Source: Eupeodes corollae (Eukaryota; Arthropoda; Insecta; Diptera; Syrphidae). From it: a stretch of DNA of 64,000 nucleotides. Below the pieces are notes generated by a model that searched no databases, was not told where the DNA came from, and saw nothing but the letters and a program-made list of their open reading frames with translations. The stretch lies in assembly GCF_945859685.1 (NCBI RefSeq), contig NC_079149.1, forward strand, positions 116,843,575-116,907,574. The letters are read 5' to 3'. A program made the translations under genes and the position numbers. This document shows, piece after piece, positions 1 to 11,460 of the stretch. Numbering within the stretch: position 1 is the first letter of the stretch; every line of letters begins with the position of its first letter.

Positions 1-489
1 TTTTTACGAGCAGTTTTATATATTTTAGATTGTCTCAGTAAATTCTTATTTCCAAAATATATTTGAGATTGGTAAATTTTGCTGATAAAAATACTTTAAC
101 GTTTCTTTTTGTGATTATTATCAGATTTTTTTCATTTACTTAAAACAATTTCTGTTTTTTAATGCCTTGAATCTATAAATACCAACACAATTTTTTTTAT
201 ATTATTTTTTTTATTTTTTAAGAATTACAAATAATTTAATTAAAAAATCAATTTAAAAGAAATAACAAATGTGTTACTATTATATTCAATACGTTTGAAA
301 AGCTTTAGCTTTTGTAAAAATTGATTTCATTAAATAAATTAAAAATCTTGGATTAATATTTCTACATTTGTTGCAAAAAGTATCAATTAAGCATTTTTAA
401 CAAATAGTTTTGTAACTTATGTTTTTTGTTTATCAAATCTATTTTATTCTAAGAAACAAATATATCTTTTGAAAAAATCCAATTACCGG
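1..489. other. AT-rich noncoding DNA, no gene seen
   Basis: Very AT-rich sequence with long A and T runs and no open frame of note. No RNA gene or transposon end is recognisable. It leads directly into a fragment of the local composite repeat family. Confidence 0.6.
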
Positions 490-830
490 TTTAATCAAAA
501 AAACTGAAAAAAATTGTCACCTCGAAAATTTTACGAATACAAAATTATTTTATCTCCAATACAATTGTGAGCAATGAAAATGGTTAAATTTTGAAAAAAA
601 ATCAAATTGACAGCTTTTTTATAAAAAAAATAAAAACCTAAAAATAACAACACTAAAAATTGGTAAAATTTTACTTTCAACTCAAATAGCTTTTCAAAAG
701 CTAAAACTATTGTCTTCAAACTTATTTTATTTCACAGAAAATATTTTTTTCGCTTTTTGCAGTAATTTTTTTTATAAAAATCCAACTGTCCGTCACAAAA
801 AAAAGTACAAACATTTTAATATTAATAAAA
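490..830 (+). repeat. Composite repeat family, arm fragment (forward)
   Basis: This stretch carries the landmarks of the degenerate arm monomers found elsewhere in the window. In order they are CTGAAAAAAATTG, a TTATTTTATCTCC..GTGAGCAATGAAAA block, AAATCAAATTGACAG, TTTTTATAAAAAAAATAAAAACC, ACTAAAAATTGGTAAAA, CAACTCAAATAGCTTTTC, TTCAAACTTATTTTATTTCACAG, and CCAACTGTCCGT. The same order occurs at 15.9-17.0 kb and 61.2-61.9 kb. No terminal GGTCGCATCCCAGC sequence follows, so it is a truncated copy. Confidence 0.7.
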
Positions 831-3800
831 ACTTTTATTTTTATATTTTCCTACCATAATTTTTTGTCAAAACCTTATTAATATTCAATAATATCCCAAA
901 CAAAATAACTAGACGTATTATACCCTTAACAACATCTCATTAAAGCTTAGCTCAACATTTATTTTCGTTTAGAATAAAAACTTAAACTTCAAACCAATAT
1001 CTGTTCATTTAATCTTCAGCCGTTTTTAAATTAAAAGTCACAGTTCAAACGATAGTCAAAAAGGATTTCTGAATACACTCTCACACATTATTAAAAATTA
1101 TTTCAAATTTCTTTTTTGTTATTCGAAAAAATCTCTTCAAACCACTTAAGTACTTTTCTTTTTGGCTTTTGCAAAAGTTTCTTTTACAACTTAAATATTA
1201 TTTTTTTTCCAAAATGATTGAGCGGAAATTACCCCAATAAAAGAAGAACCCAACAAATCAGAATTCGTTTGTATGACACAACGACGAGAACAACGGAGAA
1301 GACCCAACGTAGACGAAGAAGGACGAGTATACGACAACAACGATGAAAGATGGCGGTGGCGACAACGACGACTTCGATGACAACGACAACGATGAAATTC
1401 AAGTGAATATAAAAATATTTTCTAATTACAAATCCTGTCAACCCAATCAAAATGTTCCCCTTAGGATAAAAAAAAATACACAAAAAAAGGAAATATTAAG
1501 GAAAAAAAAAATCTGTCAGCAGATGACACTCCTCCATCCTTCTCATTTCATGCATCCTTCCGGACTGTCAATCAACTTCGCAATTACCCCAATCACAATT
1601 TCATTTTCACTGTCAGTTAAATAAGGTTTTATTTTGCTATGTATACGTATGGCTCTTAGTATACCATTAATACCCTATTACATGGCAATGCAATTCATAA
1701 GGCTTATAATACACACCATCATTCGATTGGGTACTTAAATTTTCTTCGATTACTAATCCAATTTCATTTTCTTTTATCGATCTATTAAAATGAAAGAAGA
1801 ATTCTCAAAAAATCGCAAGTAAAAAAAGAAGTATGAAGAAAGAAAAAAAACTGCTGCTAAGTAATAATCAAAGAAATAAAATTGAATAGTGAATGCAGAA
1901 AAGTTTTGATCCAGCAATTTCCTATGCCAGATTAATCTGATTGGGAGCATACTCTGGTAGGATAGAGGAGGAATATTGTAAAGTTTTTGCGAAGTTTTTA
2001 AGTTAGATGAGCGAAAGTGCTGAGTAGACAAGGATATAAAGTTTTATTCGCACATTTAAGTTGCATTCAAAGGACTTTACGGATTAAATCTTTGTAAAAT
2101 AAGTTGTTTTTTCTTCCTTCTTTTTTTTGTGATTCTCTCTGGTTGAAGAAGAAAAATTAACCTAATTGTTTTTTATCGTTCATATTTTTTTTTGTGTTAG
2201 TGCGGTCTATTGAATAATACACATTTATTGATTTTGGGTGAGTATACAATGTGGATAATTAGAATTGACACACAATACATATATGTTTTTTTTAAGAGGT
2301 TAGGCCACCCCATAGGCAAAAAAAAATGGATTTTGAGGATTTTTCGGATCTTAAAGTTAAGACTTACGAATTTTACTTTGATAGTTGATAAAGGTCAGGT
2401 AAATAATATATACAACTAAAGATATTTGATCATAGCACATACCACAAGCTTGCATCGCTGTGGCACATTCGAAAAGTGTGTTACTTTACACATTTTTTAA
2501 ATTTGAGACATCATGCATCCCCATCTTACATCATATTGTTGGTTATATCGATCTTCATATCTTTGCCAACGATCCTTGACATTCAATGTCAAGAGCTCTA
2601 AGTTACTTATTACTAACTTCTTTTAAAACCAAATAAAACTTATGGACAAACACGACTTGTGGTTTCAAGATCATGCCACATTGGAAATACTGAAATGACG
2701 AGTGATGATGATGGTCATACCAAAAGGTCAAAAAACAACCTCTGCACACCTTGATCCTTTTACATTATTAGGACTTTTTTTGTGGGTTTTTCTAAGATCT
2801 TAGTTCTATAATAAGCCAAAAACAATAGATACCCTAAAGCAACAGAACCCAGTCGACCGGTCAAATCAAACATGAATTATACTCTCTTTACATGGGTAAA
2901 TTGAATACAGTATTAAATGCGTACTGTACTGTAAATGTAAATTTACAGAGTCAGAAGTAATTCTCTGTCTAATTACAAATTTACTTTCTTTCTTTTTATA
3001 TCTCAATTTAAGGGAGAGCTTTTTATAAAAGGTACCAACTCCTGTTTAGTCGTATTATGTTTACCTCTTACTCTCTGTTTTCGCATTCATCAAACATAGA
3101 GCTACACCAAAAGGCACTTAAAAAAAATGTATGAGCCCATTAAGAATGTCCACGTTAAAACACACAAAATGTTTATCTTTTTATCACAAGAGATATAATA
3201 ACAAAGCCTGTTCTTATCCTGGCTTATATTCATTGTCACCGTTGTCGTTTGTTACCGTGTTGTCGCTACCTCCGTATTTTGCTCTTCTTTTTTTCATCTA
3301 CCTAACTTAGATCCCTCGTGGTGCAACATTTAATTACTTCATTTACACAATTTACGCGGATGTGGATATGGGTCAACTGTTAGCCATTTATCAGCTTGAC
3401 TTAATGAGTATAAAACTGAACTGAACTGAAATGAACTCAAAACAAAAAAAAAAAACAATTCAACAACAACAAAATAAAATGTGCTATTCCATCCTCTTTT
3501 TCTGTTTCATACTAATGTAAAAATGTACAATCAAATGTTTGTATGTAGAAAGTACATTTTACACTTATGTGAAAATATATAAATTCATGTAAGGTACATT
3601 TCTGTCTATCTCTGTACTGTGTTCTGTATGTCGGTACTTGGCTGTCGTGAAACTTAATGCCCATTAGCATTGTTCAGATTCGTCCTTTTTGTATAATCTG
3701 AATAACGGATTTGTGGTACTTTACATGCCTCTAATTCCCCCTCGCCCTCCTCTTTCTCTGTAATGAAGCACACAAGATGAAAACAGGTCAGCAACGGTGT

Positions 3801-4857
3801 ATGTTGACGGAAGTAGGTATTCATTATAGAAAAAAATGTAAAACAAAAAAAAAGTTGAATTAAAAAAGAAAGAGGCGAACAAAACAAATAAAACACATCA
3901 AGAAGAATCTCTTCTCAGGTATACACAACGGGTGTTGACTTAGTTGACGTCCACGTCGTTCTCATCATCTTTGTTGACAGCCGACTCTGATGAACCAATT
4001 CGGGTTGGGCCAGGCGTGCGTAATAAAAGACAAACGTCAAATAAAAATCTTTCTAACACTTTTTTTGCGCTTTTTTATATAAACTTCGAAAGCAAACAGA
4101 GGTATTCCTAACATGTATTTGTTTTTGTATAACTGTATCTGCATAATAGTCTTTAAATGCGGATGTAAAAGTGACGAAAGACAGGCAGAAATCAGGATAA
4201 TGACATTCATTGTGCCTTTTAAACTGTTTTAATCTCCTCTCGTGTCGTAATGTGAGCAAAGCTTTAGATACGATGCTGTCGTGTTTCGTGTTCATTGATG
4301 GTAAAAACTACTGCATCCGGATTTGGAATGCAGTGATTTTGCTCACATTTCACGTTTTACGTTTAAAGAGGATTTTAACATTCTTTTCATATGAATATTT
4401 GGATTGGATTTATCTGAAAGCACGGGTTTGAGAGAATTTACACAGATAATAAAAATAAAATGGTGGTAATAAGCTGTCGTGTTAATATTCATTACATCGG
4501 CGGACAATTTTAACCAATTTACTAGCTGATAGTTTTTAAATATAAATTAAATTGCTAGCGACTTTAGAAAATGTTTGTATAGCATCAGACTCACGCTTAA
4601 GCCGCAGGATTTTCGAAATGTCATTTAATAATTATAAAAACCGATATGCATTCGAAAATTTAACGTTTTTAACTATTTTTCCAATTAAACGACTTCAAAG
4701 AGATATTCCAAGTAGTAGTTACATTGAAATCCTTTGGTTCATTAAACCAGGATTAGTAAGTTTACGTACGCCCAAAAGCGACCACAACTTGTAGAATATT
4801 GCGTCGTGCCATTCTAACTGTGATATGACAGTCCACTAAAGAAATTTTAAACAATGT
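831..4857. other. Noncoding stretch, no gene recognised
   Basis: About 4 kb of mostly AT-rich DNA. It holds a GAC/AAC triplet-rich tract near 1.28-1.39 kb and a TGAAC-like short repeat near 3.42 kb. The small open frames (for example 1343-1624, 4053-4295 and 4552-4794) are short, low in complexity or overlap on both strands, and resemble no protein I know. Confidence 0.55.
1281..1394. repeat. Imperfect GAC/AAC/GAA triplet tract
   Basis: A run of ACGACGAGAACAACGG-type triplets interrupted by substitutions. It is a degenerate microsatellite of the kind that recurs across the window. Its apparent Asp-rich reading frame (1343-1624) is a by-product of the triplets. Confidence 0.6.
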
Positions 4858-4870
4858 TTTATTGAAATTC
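4858..4870. repeat. Target-site duplication, left copy, LOA-clade LINE
   Basis: TTTATTGAAATTC here is repeated exactly at 10579-10591, immediately after the AACCT tail of the LINE. The pair marks the insertion as target-primed, with a 13-bp duplication. Confidence 0.9.
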
Positions 4871-5353
4871 TTTTACCTGAGCGTCGAACTTGTCGAGTTG
4901 TAGAAGCTGAGTAAGGTCAATGATTCTCGGGAATTATTTCCCCAGAAGAGCCCTGAAACTAAAGGTCGCTCGCCCCTCCCCTTCCCAATCCTTACCAACT
5001 CCTACATCGGCTTTGTGCTACTATGCTGGCTGATGGCTCCTTATTCCCTGACTGTATAGTGCATCACTGTCTGTCAATACCCTGTTTCCTTTCTGGGACG
5101 CTTATGGCTCAATTGCTGTTCGTCTCTCCTTTTCCAATACATAACCCTCCCTTCAACTTCCCAATTGGGCTGGATCTAAGGTGTTATACGACCCGTGCCG
5201 ATGATCAGCCAGGCTGAGGCCCAATTTCTAAAAAATAGCTCAGTCGTTAACGGAGTATCCGGATACCAGGCGACCTAGCTAGCCTTATCTGTGTAAGCGA
5301 ATCTCTGCACAGATGGACCCCCCTTTTTACTTCGCCTACTCGTGGGAATCCAA
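4871..5353 (+). other. 5' UTR/promoter region of the LOA-clade LINE
   Basis: Composition changes abruptly from AT-rich flank to GC-richer DNA just after the left TSD. The region precedes the first ATG of ORF1 at 5354. In this LINE group the internal pol II promoter lies in the 5' UTR, so this is its expected site; no specific core element is claimed. The open frame at 5023-5217 overlaps it and has no recognisable product. Confidence 0.6.
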
Positions 5354-5443
5354 ATGTATAAACTAAAACAAAAACTAAAACAAAAACAAAAAATAAACCC
5401 AAAACAAAAGCAAAATCGTCAAACCGGTGCCGGTACTCCAGCT

Positions 5444-5671
5444 ACACCGGGCGGCAGTTCGGCGGCAACGTTGGCTGCCGTTGCACCTGTGCCAAACATC
5501 GGAGAAGGGATTGTGCCTAATCACTGCCCTTCTTCGTATGCAGTACAGGTTCTATCCACACCGGGCGGCAGTTCGGCGGCAACGTCGGCTGTCGTTACTC
5601 CTGTGCCAAACACCGGAGAAGGGCTTGTGCCAAGTCACTGCCCTTTTTCCGGTATGGTTAAGGATGTATTA
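5444..5671 (+). repeat. Tandem 114-bp duplication inside ORF1
   Basis: ACACCGGGCGGCAGTTC begins at 5444 and again at 5558. The following ~110 bases match well, including CGGAGAAGGG and the TCACTGCCCTT block. The period of 114 bp is exactly 38 codons, so the duplication kept the reading frame. Confidence 0.88.
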
Positions 5672-6582
5672 ATGACTAAAACGCTTTCTCAGGTCGGTAG
5701 TGGAAAGTTCGTGAAAAATGATCCTTCCACTACCAAAGAGAGTAAACCTCTCCAGAATGGTCCTGGTCCTGGTCTGGTTCGTCATTGGGGGATGGAAGTA
5801 ATCCCATCCTTAGCAAGAGGCAGGAGTGGGCTAAATCCATTCTGGATAAAACCAGTTGCCATGACTCCACGTCAAAACAACAAAGGTCTTTGGAGGAGCC
5901 CACTCCCGTCCCTAAAAAGCCCAAAGTGCAGAACACCAGCACTCCTAACATGGCCAGAGTACCACTCACTAAACCATTCAGTGATGTACTTAAAGAGCCT
6001 AAAAAGATCATAGTAGCGGTCATTGATAGGAGCAATATTGATGGCCAGATTACTTCTGACCGTTGGCAGATGGTGAAACTGGGGCTCTCGGCTGGCTTTC
6101 TCAAAGTCATGAGAGAGCATCCGGGTCCACCACCAGTAACAAGCGATTGGGGTTGGCATCAAGGTCATGTCAAACTCATGGCTTGTAACGATCAGAGGTC
6201 GCGCGATCTATATACGCTTGCTGTCGGCATGCTGGGCGAAGTCTGGCCAGGCGCAAAACTCGAGGTCGTTGCAAAGGAAGATATTCCTTGCAGGCCGAGA
6301 GCTCGCGCAAGGATCCCGATAGAACCCTCTTGTCCAGATGACATTAGCGCAATGATCAGGATCAGCAACCCGAACCTCCCTTGTCACGACTGGAAGATCG
6401 CGAAACTGGAGGAGCCAAAGGGTCTTTATAGAAGTGCGATTATCGTAATTAATAAAGACTCTGTGGCTTCTCTGGCGCGAGATAAGGGCGTGATAAGATA
6501 CGGCTTCGAGTCAGTCACGCTTCGCGTATATAAAAAAGATGAGGCAGACGCTTCATGCGAGCCTCCACAACCTCCTTCGAAG

Positions 6583-6792
6583 GCTGTGTCGCAAGACGTA
6601 GTGAGTCCCATTGCTGCTATCACCTTCCCATCCTTGGATGTTGTTGATGATCTACCCTCTTCTGTCGCAGTACAGTCTTCCTCCGAAGCTGTGCAGCAAG
6701 ACGTGGTGGGTCCCAGTGCTATCATCACCCTCCCATCCTTGGATGTGGATAAGAATGTGGCGGCCCCTCTTCTGTCGCAGCACAGTCTTCTC
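6583..6792 (+). repeat. Tandem 105-bp duplication inside ORF1 C-terminal half
   Basis: GCTGTG..GCAAGACGT begins at 6583 and again at 6688. Both units run through CCCATCCTTGGATGT and CCCTCTTCTGTCGCAG. The 105-bp period equals 35 codons and preserves frame. The second unit ends close to the frameshift near 6790. Confidence 0.85.
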
Positions 6793-6938
6793 CCAAAAAC
6801 GTCAAAGGTTTATCCCTAATGGAGACCGATGACTCAATCGACAAAGCTCTTCCCAGTGAGGAAGAAGATGAACTATTAGGTTCCTGGATGAGCTGGATTT
6901 AACAGTGGTGGAGGTTGATCTGCCTATTTGTAGCCAAA

Positions 6939-9900
6939 ATGCTGCAAATACTACAGATTAACCTCCAACACTCTAAAACGGCTTCGGCCTCCCTTCTTCT
7001 CCGCCTGACAAAAATTGGAGAAGATGTCGTTCTCATCCAAGAACCTTGGATTGTGAAATCCCTGGTTCGAGGATTGAGAACTCCTGGCTACGACGTACTA
7101 TATGTAACAGGAAAAGGTAACCCAAGGTCCTGCATACTAGTAAAACGTAATCTAAATGTATTTTTACTCCCTCATTTCAGTGATAAAGACGTCACCACAG
7201 CCAGTATGGTAATAGACAACCATACCTACTGGCTGGTATCAGCATATTTAGGCCACGACCACCAGGGTTCACTGCCTGGTACCATTCTTGAGAAAACGGT
7301 CGCTGAATCAGCAAGACAGAAAACAAACCTAATTATCGGTTGTGATGCCAATGGGTAGTACCGATATAAATAACAGAGGTGATTCTCTTTTTGATTATAT
7401 TCTAACAAGTAATCTGGTAGTAAGTAATGTAGGTAGTGAACCAACCTTCGTCACAAAAAATCGACAAGAAGTTTTAGATCTGACTCTTGTCTCGTTAAAT
7501 CTCTCAAATAAAATATTGAATTGGAGAGTATCAAAGGAGAACTCGTTCTCCGATCATAGATACATCCAATTCACACTTATTGAAGGGACCCCGAAACCGA
7601 TTCAATTCCGGAATTATAGCAAAACAGATTGGCCAAAATATAGGGCGACTCTGAAAAATCTGATTAAACCAGAACTTTCGGATCCGCCCTTGTGCGCTCT
7701 TGAACTCGATCAAAAGGTCGATGAACTTACAGCAGCCCTCAATAAAGCCATAGAAACTGCCTGCCCCCTCACCACAGTGCGAGGAAAGAAGAAACCATAT
7801 TGGTGGGCTGCTGAACTAGATATACTCAGGAGAGGATGTAGAAGGCTTTTCAATCGAGCAAAAAAGACTAGACATCCCCAAGATTGGGATTCCTATAAAG
7901 AATCTCTCAAAAAGTATAAACTAGAATTGAGAATAGCCAAAAGATCCTCATGGAGATCCTTCTGTAACTCAATAGAAGAATCCGCGGAGGCATCAAGGAT
8001 AAGGAAGATTCTCTCCACAAATCCAACCATGCATAGTTGTCTTAAAAACTCAGATGGTACATATACTAACTCTTGCGAAGAAACGCTAAACCTGCTATTA
8101 GACACCCACTTCCCAGATAGCTCCCAATCCGTTAATACAACATACAGTCCTGGGTCGGGTATTAACTTAATTTTTCCTCAAGGTCTATTTACAGAAGAAA
8201 AATTGACATGGGCTCTGAATAGTTTCAAACCTTACAAATCTCCAGGTCCAGATCAAATCATACCAGCTGAGCTACAATATACCATTGATATAACTTCGCC
8301 CATATACCTCGGCGCTGGAGAGATGTAAAGGTAGTTTTCATTCCCAAGGCGGGCAAATGCTCGCATGTCAACCCTAAGGACCTAAGACCTATTAGCCTAT
8401 CATCTTTCATTCCAAAACTCTGGAACGATTGATCGATATCCATATACGTAACAACATTGAAAAGAGACTATCAATGTCTCAGCATGCTTACTGCAAAGGG
8501 AAATCGGTAGAAACAGCCTTGCACACTCTGGTAAGAACTATCGAATACTCCCTAGTTAAAAAGGAATACACTATGGTGGCCTTCTTGGATATTGAGGGGG
8601 CTTTCAACAACGTTGACACATCCGCTATCACTTCTGCTATGACGACCTTAAACGTCGAATACTCAATCTGTGAGTTGATTAATCTTATGCTAAAAAGCAG
8701 GATCATCAACTCCAGTTTGGGAGATTTTTGCACAAAAAGTCTGTCAGTAGAGGCACTCCGCAAGGTGGTGTTCTGTCCCCTCTCCTGTGGAACATAGTGG
8801 TTAACCAACTACTAATATCCCTTGAGAGGGATGGCTACAGACTGGTTGCGTATGCCGATGATGTTGCTATCGCTGTCACAGGGGAACATCCTAATACACT
8901 GAGAGACCTCCTTCAAAATGCACTCAATATGCTCACTAGATGGGCTGATAACTGCGGACTTAGTATTAATCCTCAAAAAACAGACCTCGTCCTTTTCACA
9001 CGGAAATACAAGATCCCAGTAATTGTACCTCCTTCAATAAAAGGTATACCACTAATTTTTACCAATGAATCCAAATACCTTGGTCTGATATTGGACAACA
9101 AAATAAGTTAGAAATCCAATATACAGGAAAGAGTTAAAAAAGCTAAAGTAGCTCTTTTCCTTTGCAAGAAAGCTATAGGAAGCAAATGGGGTTTTCAACC
9201 TCGCATAACCTACTGGCTATACACATCGGTCATCAGACCAATACTTATGTACGGGGTTGCAGTATGGTGGACTGCACTGGAGAAAGTCTCATACTGCGAC
9301 ATACTCAGCAGAGTTCAGCGCACTGCATATCACCGCATAAGCGGGGCATTGAGAACCACACCCTCAGCAGCGTTAGACACTCTCCTCCATCTGACACCCC
9401 TCGACATCTTCAGTAAACAAGTGGCAGCGAGTACAGCGATAAGACTCGATGCCTCATCTCAATGGACCAACAACAATGTGGGACACTCCATCATTTTGAA
9501 CCTCTTTGGTTCTATATCAAAGTACATAGACTACACTATTCCTAAACCCCTATTTGGAAAAAAACTTCCAGGTATCCATCCCATCCAGAGATGAATGGGA
9601 AGACAAAAAACTCCTGGATAACAAAAGTATTCATTTTTATACAGATGGATCTAAGACAAATGAGGGAGTTGGTAGTGGTGTGTACTCAGAAAAGCTTAAT
9701 CTAAGCATCTCATTCCGCCTCCCTAATCATTGTAGCGTTTTTCAAGCGGAAATTTTGGCGATCAAAGGGGTTCTCTCCTGGCTAAGAGAAAAGGGATATC
9801 AACTTCTGATATCCGCATCTTCTCTGACAGTCAAGCTGCTATCAAATCCCTTGACGGTGTCTCGACCAAATCTTTGTCGGCCCTAGATTGGCGATCGTCT

Positions 9901-10472
9901 CTTATGGAGATGGCGCAGCAATTTAACATTAACCTCTGTTGGGTGCCGGGCCACAGAGACATCACAGGTAATTGTAGAGCCGATGAACTCGCTAAAAATG
10001 GAACCGTCAAACCTATTTCACCTGAAAGGGAGAAGATAGGTATACCGATAGCTACATGTAAACTTATGCTAAAAGAAACAGCTTTTGCGATAGCAAATTC
10101 TAGGTGGCACAGCTTACCAACATGCGCAGCCACAAAACTCATATGGCCTTCACTGGACCTAAAGCGCTGTAAAGACTTGTTATCTCAAAGCAGACTTCAT
10201 ATTAGCTCCCTAATAGGTGTCCCTACAGGACACTCTGTCTTATAGGCAGACACGCAATACGACTTGGCGTAGCCTCAAATGACTTCTGTAGGAGCTGCAT
10301 GGACGAAGAAGAAGAGGAAACAATCTCTCATCTCTTATGCACTTGCCCTGCTCTTTCACTCAAACGCAAACTTCATCTGGGGGACTACTCTTTTGATAAT
10401 CCCAGCGAACTAGCTAAAAAGGATATTAAATATCTTCTTCGCATTATAAAAAGCTCAAAATGGTTCTACTAG
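6939..10472 (+). pseudogene. LOA-clade ORF2: endonuclease, reverse transcriptase, RNase H; broken
   Basis: ORF2 would nick target DNA and reverse-transcribe the element RNA. It starts best at the ATG at 6939 (MLQILQINLQHS). The endonuclease runs to about 7580, with IQEPW, CDAN (7341-7352) and SDHR (7549-7560). A small deletion after CDAN brings in a TAG at 7356-7358. The reverse transcriptase shows FLDIEGAFNNVD (~8580), SRGTPQGG (~8746) and an intact YADD (8851-8862). RNase H shows TDGSK (9641-9655), an FQAEI block and WVPGHRD (from 9940). A CRSC..H..CTC motif lies near the C-terminus, before the TAG at 10470-10472. Further breaks lie at about 8300, 8415 and 8745, a TAG at 9109-9111, and at about 9590, 9810 and 10243. 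It cannot be translated as one protein. Confidence 0.88.
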
Positions 10473-10578
10473 TTAGAAGTAATTCTCTAGATTCATGTGG
10501 TATCACAATGGGCCTTTCTCTTGGCCTAAGTGTGTGGATTCTAAATCCGCAGCCACGTTAACCTAACCTAACCTAACC
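10473..10578 (+). other. 3' UTR and AACCT tail of the LOA-clade LINE
   Basis: About 85 bases of 3' UTR end in four tandem AACCT units (10560-10579, with the last T shared with the TSD). LOA-group elements usually end in short simple repeats rather than poly(A). The tail sits directly against the right TSD, as expected for the priming end. Confidence 0.82.
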
Positions 10579-10591
10579 TTTATTGAAATTC
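10579..10591. repeat. Target-site duplication, right copy, LOA-clade LINE
   Basis: TTTATTGAAATTC, identical to 4858-4870. It directly follows the AACCT tail and fixes the 3' boundary of the insertion. Confidence 0.9.
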
Positions 10592-11149
10592 GTGATGGTA
10601 TTGATAGATCATTTCACTATATATATAGGTTTAAATTTAATAATAGAAAGTGCTCAATGAGTTGCTCTGTGTAACATAAAATTGCTTCTGTGTCTCAATG
10701 TCAGTTGGATTGAACATAATTATGTACACTAAGTCTTTCTAAATACTCATAACAATCCATCACTTTCCATCAGCAATAAAGTGTATTTTACCCAGATGCC
10801 TGGGTTCCAACCTATTATTGACCTAGTTCATCCAAACCAAAATCACCTGCACTCCGAAAGAAAAGAAACATTGCCAGTGCATTTTTCTCATCAAATAAGA
10901 CAGACACACACAAAAAATTAAACTCCTAATGTGTGGCATCATGTTTTCAGTAAAATTCTATCATTGAGTTGATGAGCCAGCAAATATAATAGTCAAAGGG
11001 TTAACGTTACAAATTTTTAGTTTTACAAAATTTTATATTTATTCTACTACTGCAATCTTGTGAGAGATTATATCTTTACTGAAAATTAACTAATAACAAC
11101 CTCTTACGTTCTATGTTCTTAAATGACTTTCTTGCAAGCCTTTCCTATG

Positions 11150-11460
11150 GCTAAGTATTTACAAATATTTTATATAAGTACTTTTCAAGTACTTGGAGTA
11201 CTTAAGAGTTTCATTTGCAGCTTTAAAATCTTTTATTTAGAAAAAATAGTTACATGAAATTGCATGAAAAGACTAAGTTCTAAGTACAAAAAATTGTCTA
11301 AAAGCAGAATTAATAGAATTCTAAAGTACTTTAAGCACTATATAAGAACTAACAGAACTTTAGTACTTAAATAACGTGTAAATACTTCGACTACTAAAAA
11401 ATACTACCACACTTTTTTTTCAAGTACCAGTATTTTAGTACTTAGGTATAAGTATCAAAA
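11150..11460. repeat. Cluster of AGTACTT/AAGTACT motifs
   Basis: The palindromic core AGTACT and its variants occur many times in about 310 bases, for example TTTTCAAGTACTTGGAGTACTTAAG near 11186. The spacing is irregular, so it looks like a degenerate short-period repeat rather than a clean tandem array. Confidence 0.45.

Larger units (their letters stand above)
5354..6901 (+). pseudogene. LOA-clade ORF1 (RNA-binding, gag-like), frameshifted
   Basis: ORF1 of the LINE encodes the RNA-binding partner of ORF2 in the retrotransposition particle. I chose the ATG at 5354, which opens a Lys/Gln-rich start (MYKLKQKLKQ). The N-terminal part holds a 38-residue tandem duplication. The frame shifts near 5780-5790 at a GGGGG run, after which the conserved half (about 6060-6540) reads with WPGAKLEVV, RPRARARIPI, NPNLPCHDWKIAKLEEP and YGFESVTLRVYK. 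These recall the conserved ORF1 domain of LOA elements (I believe Pfam DUF4780, from memory). A second tandem duplication of 35 residues follows. A second frameshift near 6790 separates a short acidic tail that would stop at 6899-6901. No CCHC zinc knuckle is visible. Confidence 0.75.
4871..10578 (+). mobile_element. LOA-clade non-LTR retrotransposon, full span, decayed
   Basis: A 5.7-kb LINE copy bounded by a perfect 13-bp TSD. It has a GC-richer 5' UTR, an ORF1 with a LOA-type conserved domain, and an ORF2 encoding an apurinic-type endonuclease, reverse transcriptase with an intact YADD, RNase H and a C-terminal Cys/His motif. It ends with a short 3' UTR and four AACCT units. RNase H plus this ORF1 type points to the LOA clade (LOA/Bilbo/Baggins group in Drosophila) rather than Jockey or R1; this is from memory of the families, not a search. 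About ten frameshifts, deletions or stops interrupt the ORFs, so the copy is dead although nearly full length. It is inserted in AT-rich DNA with no rDNA flanks. Confidence 0.87.

Noticed and set aside
4871..10578. R1/R2-type rDNA-specific LINE
   Set aside because: No rDNA flanks; AT-rich target with 13-bp TSD, and ORF1/ORF2 features fit the LOA clade better.
10560..10579. Telomeric TTAGG array
   Set aside because: Only four units, placed exactly between a LINE 3' UTR and its TSD; it is the element's tail.
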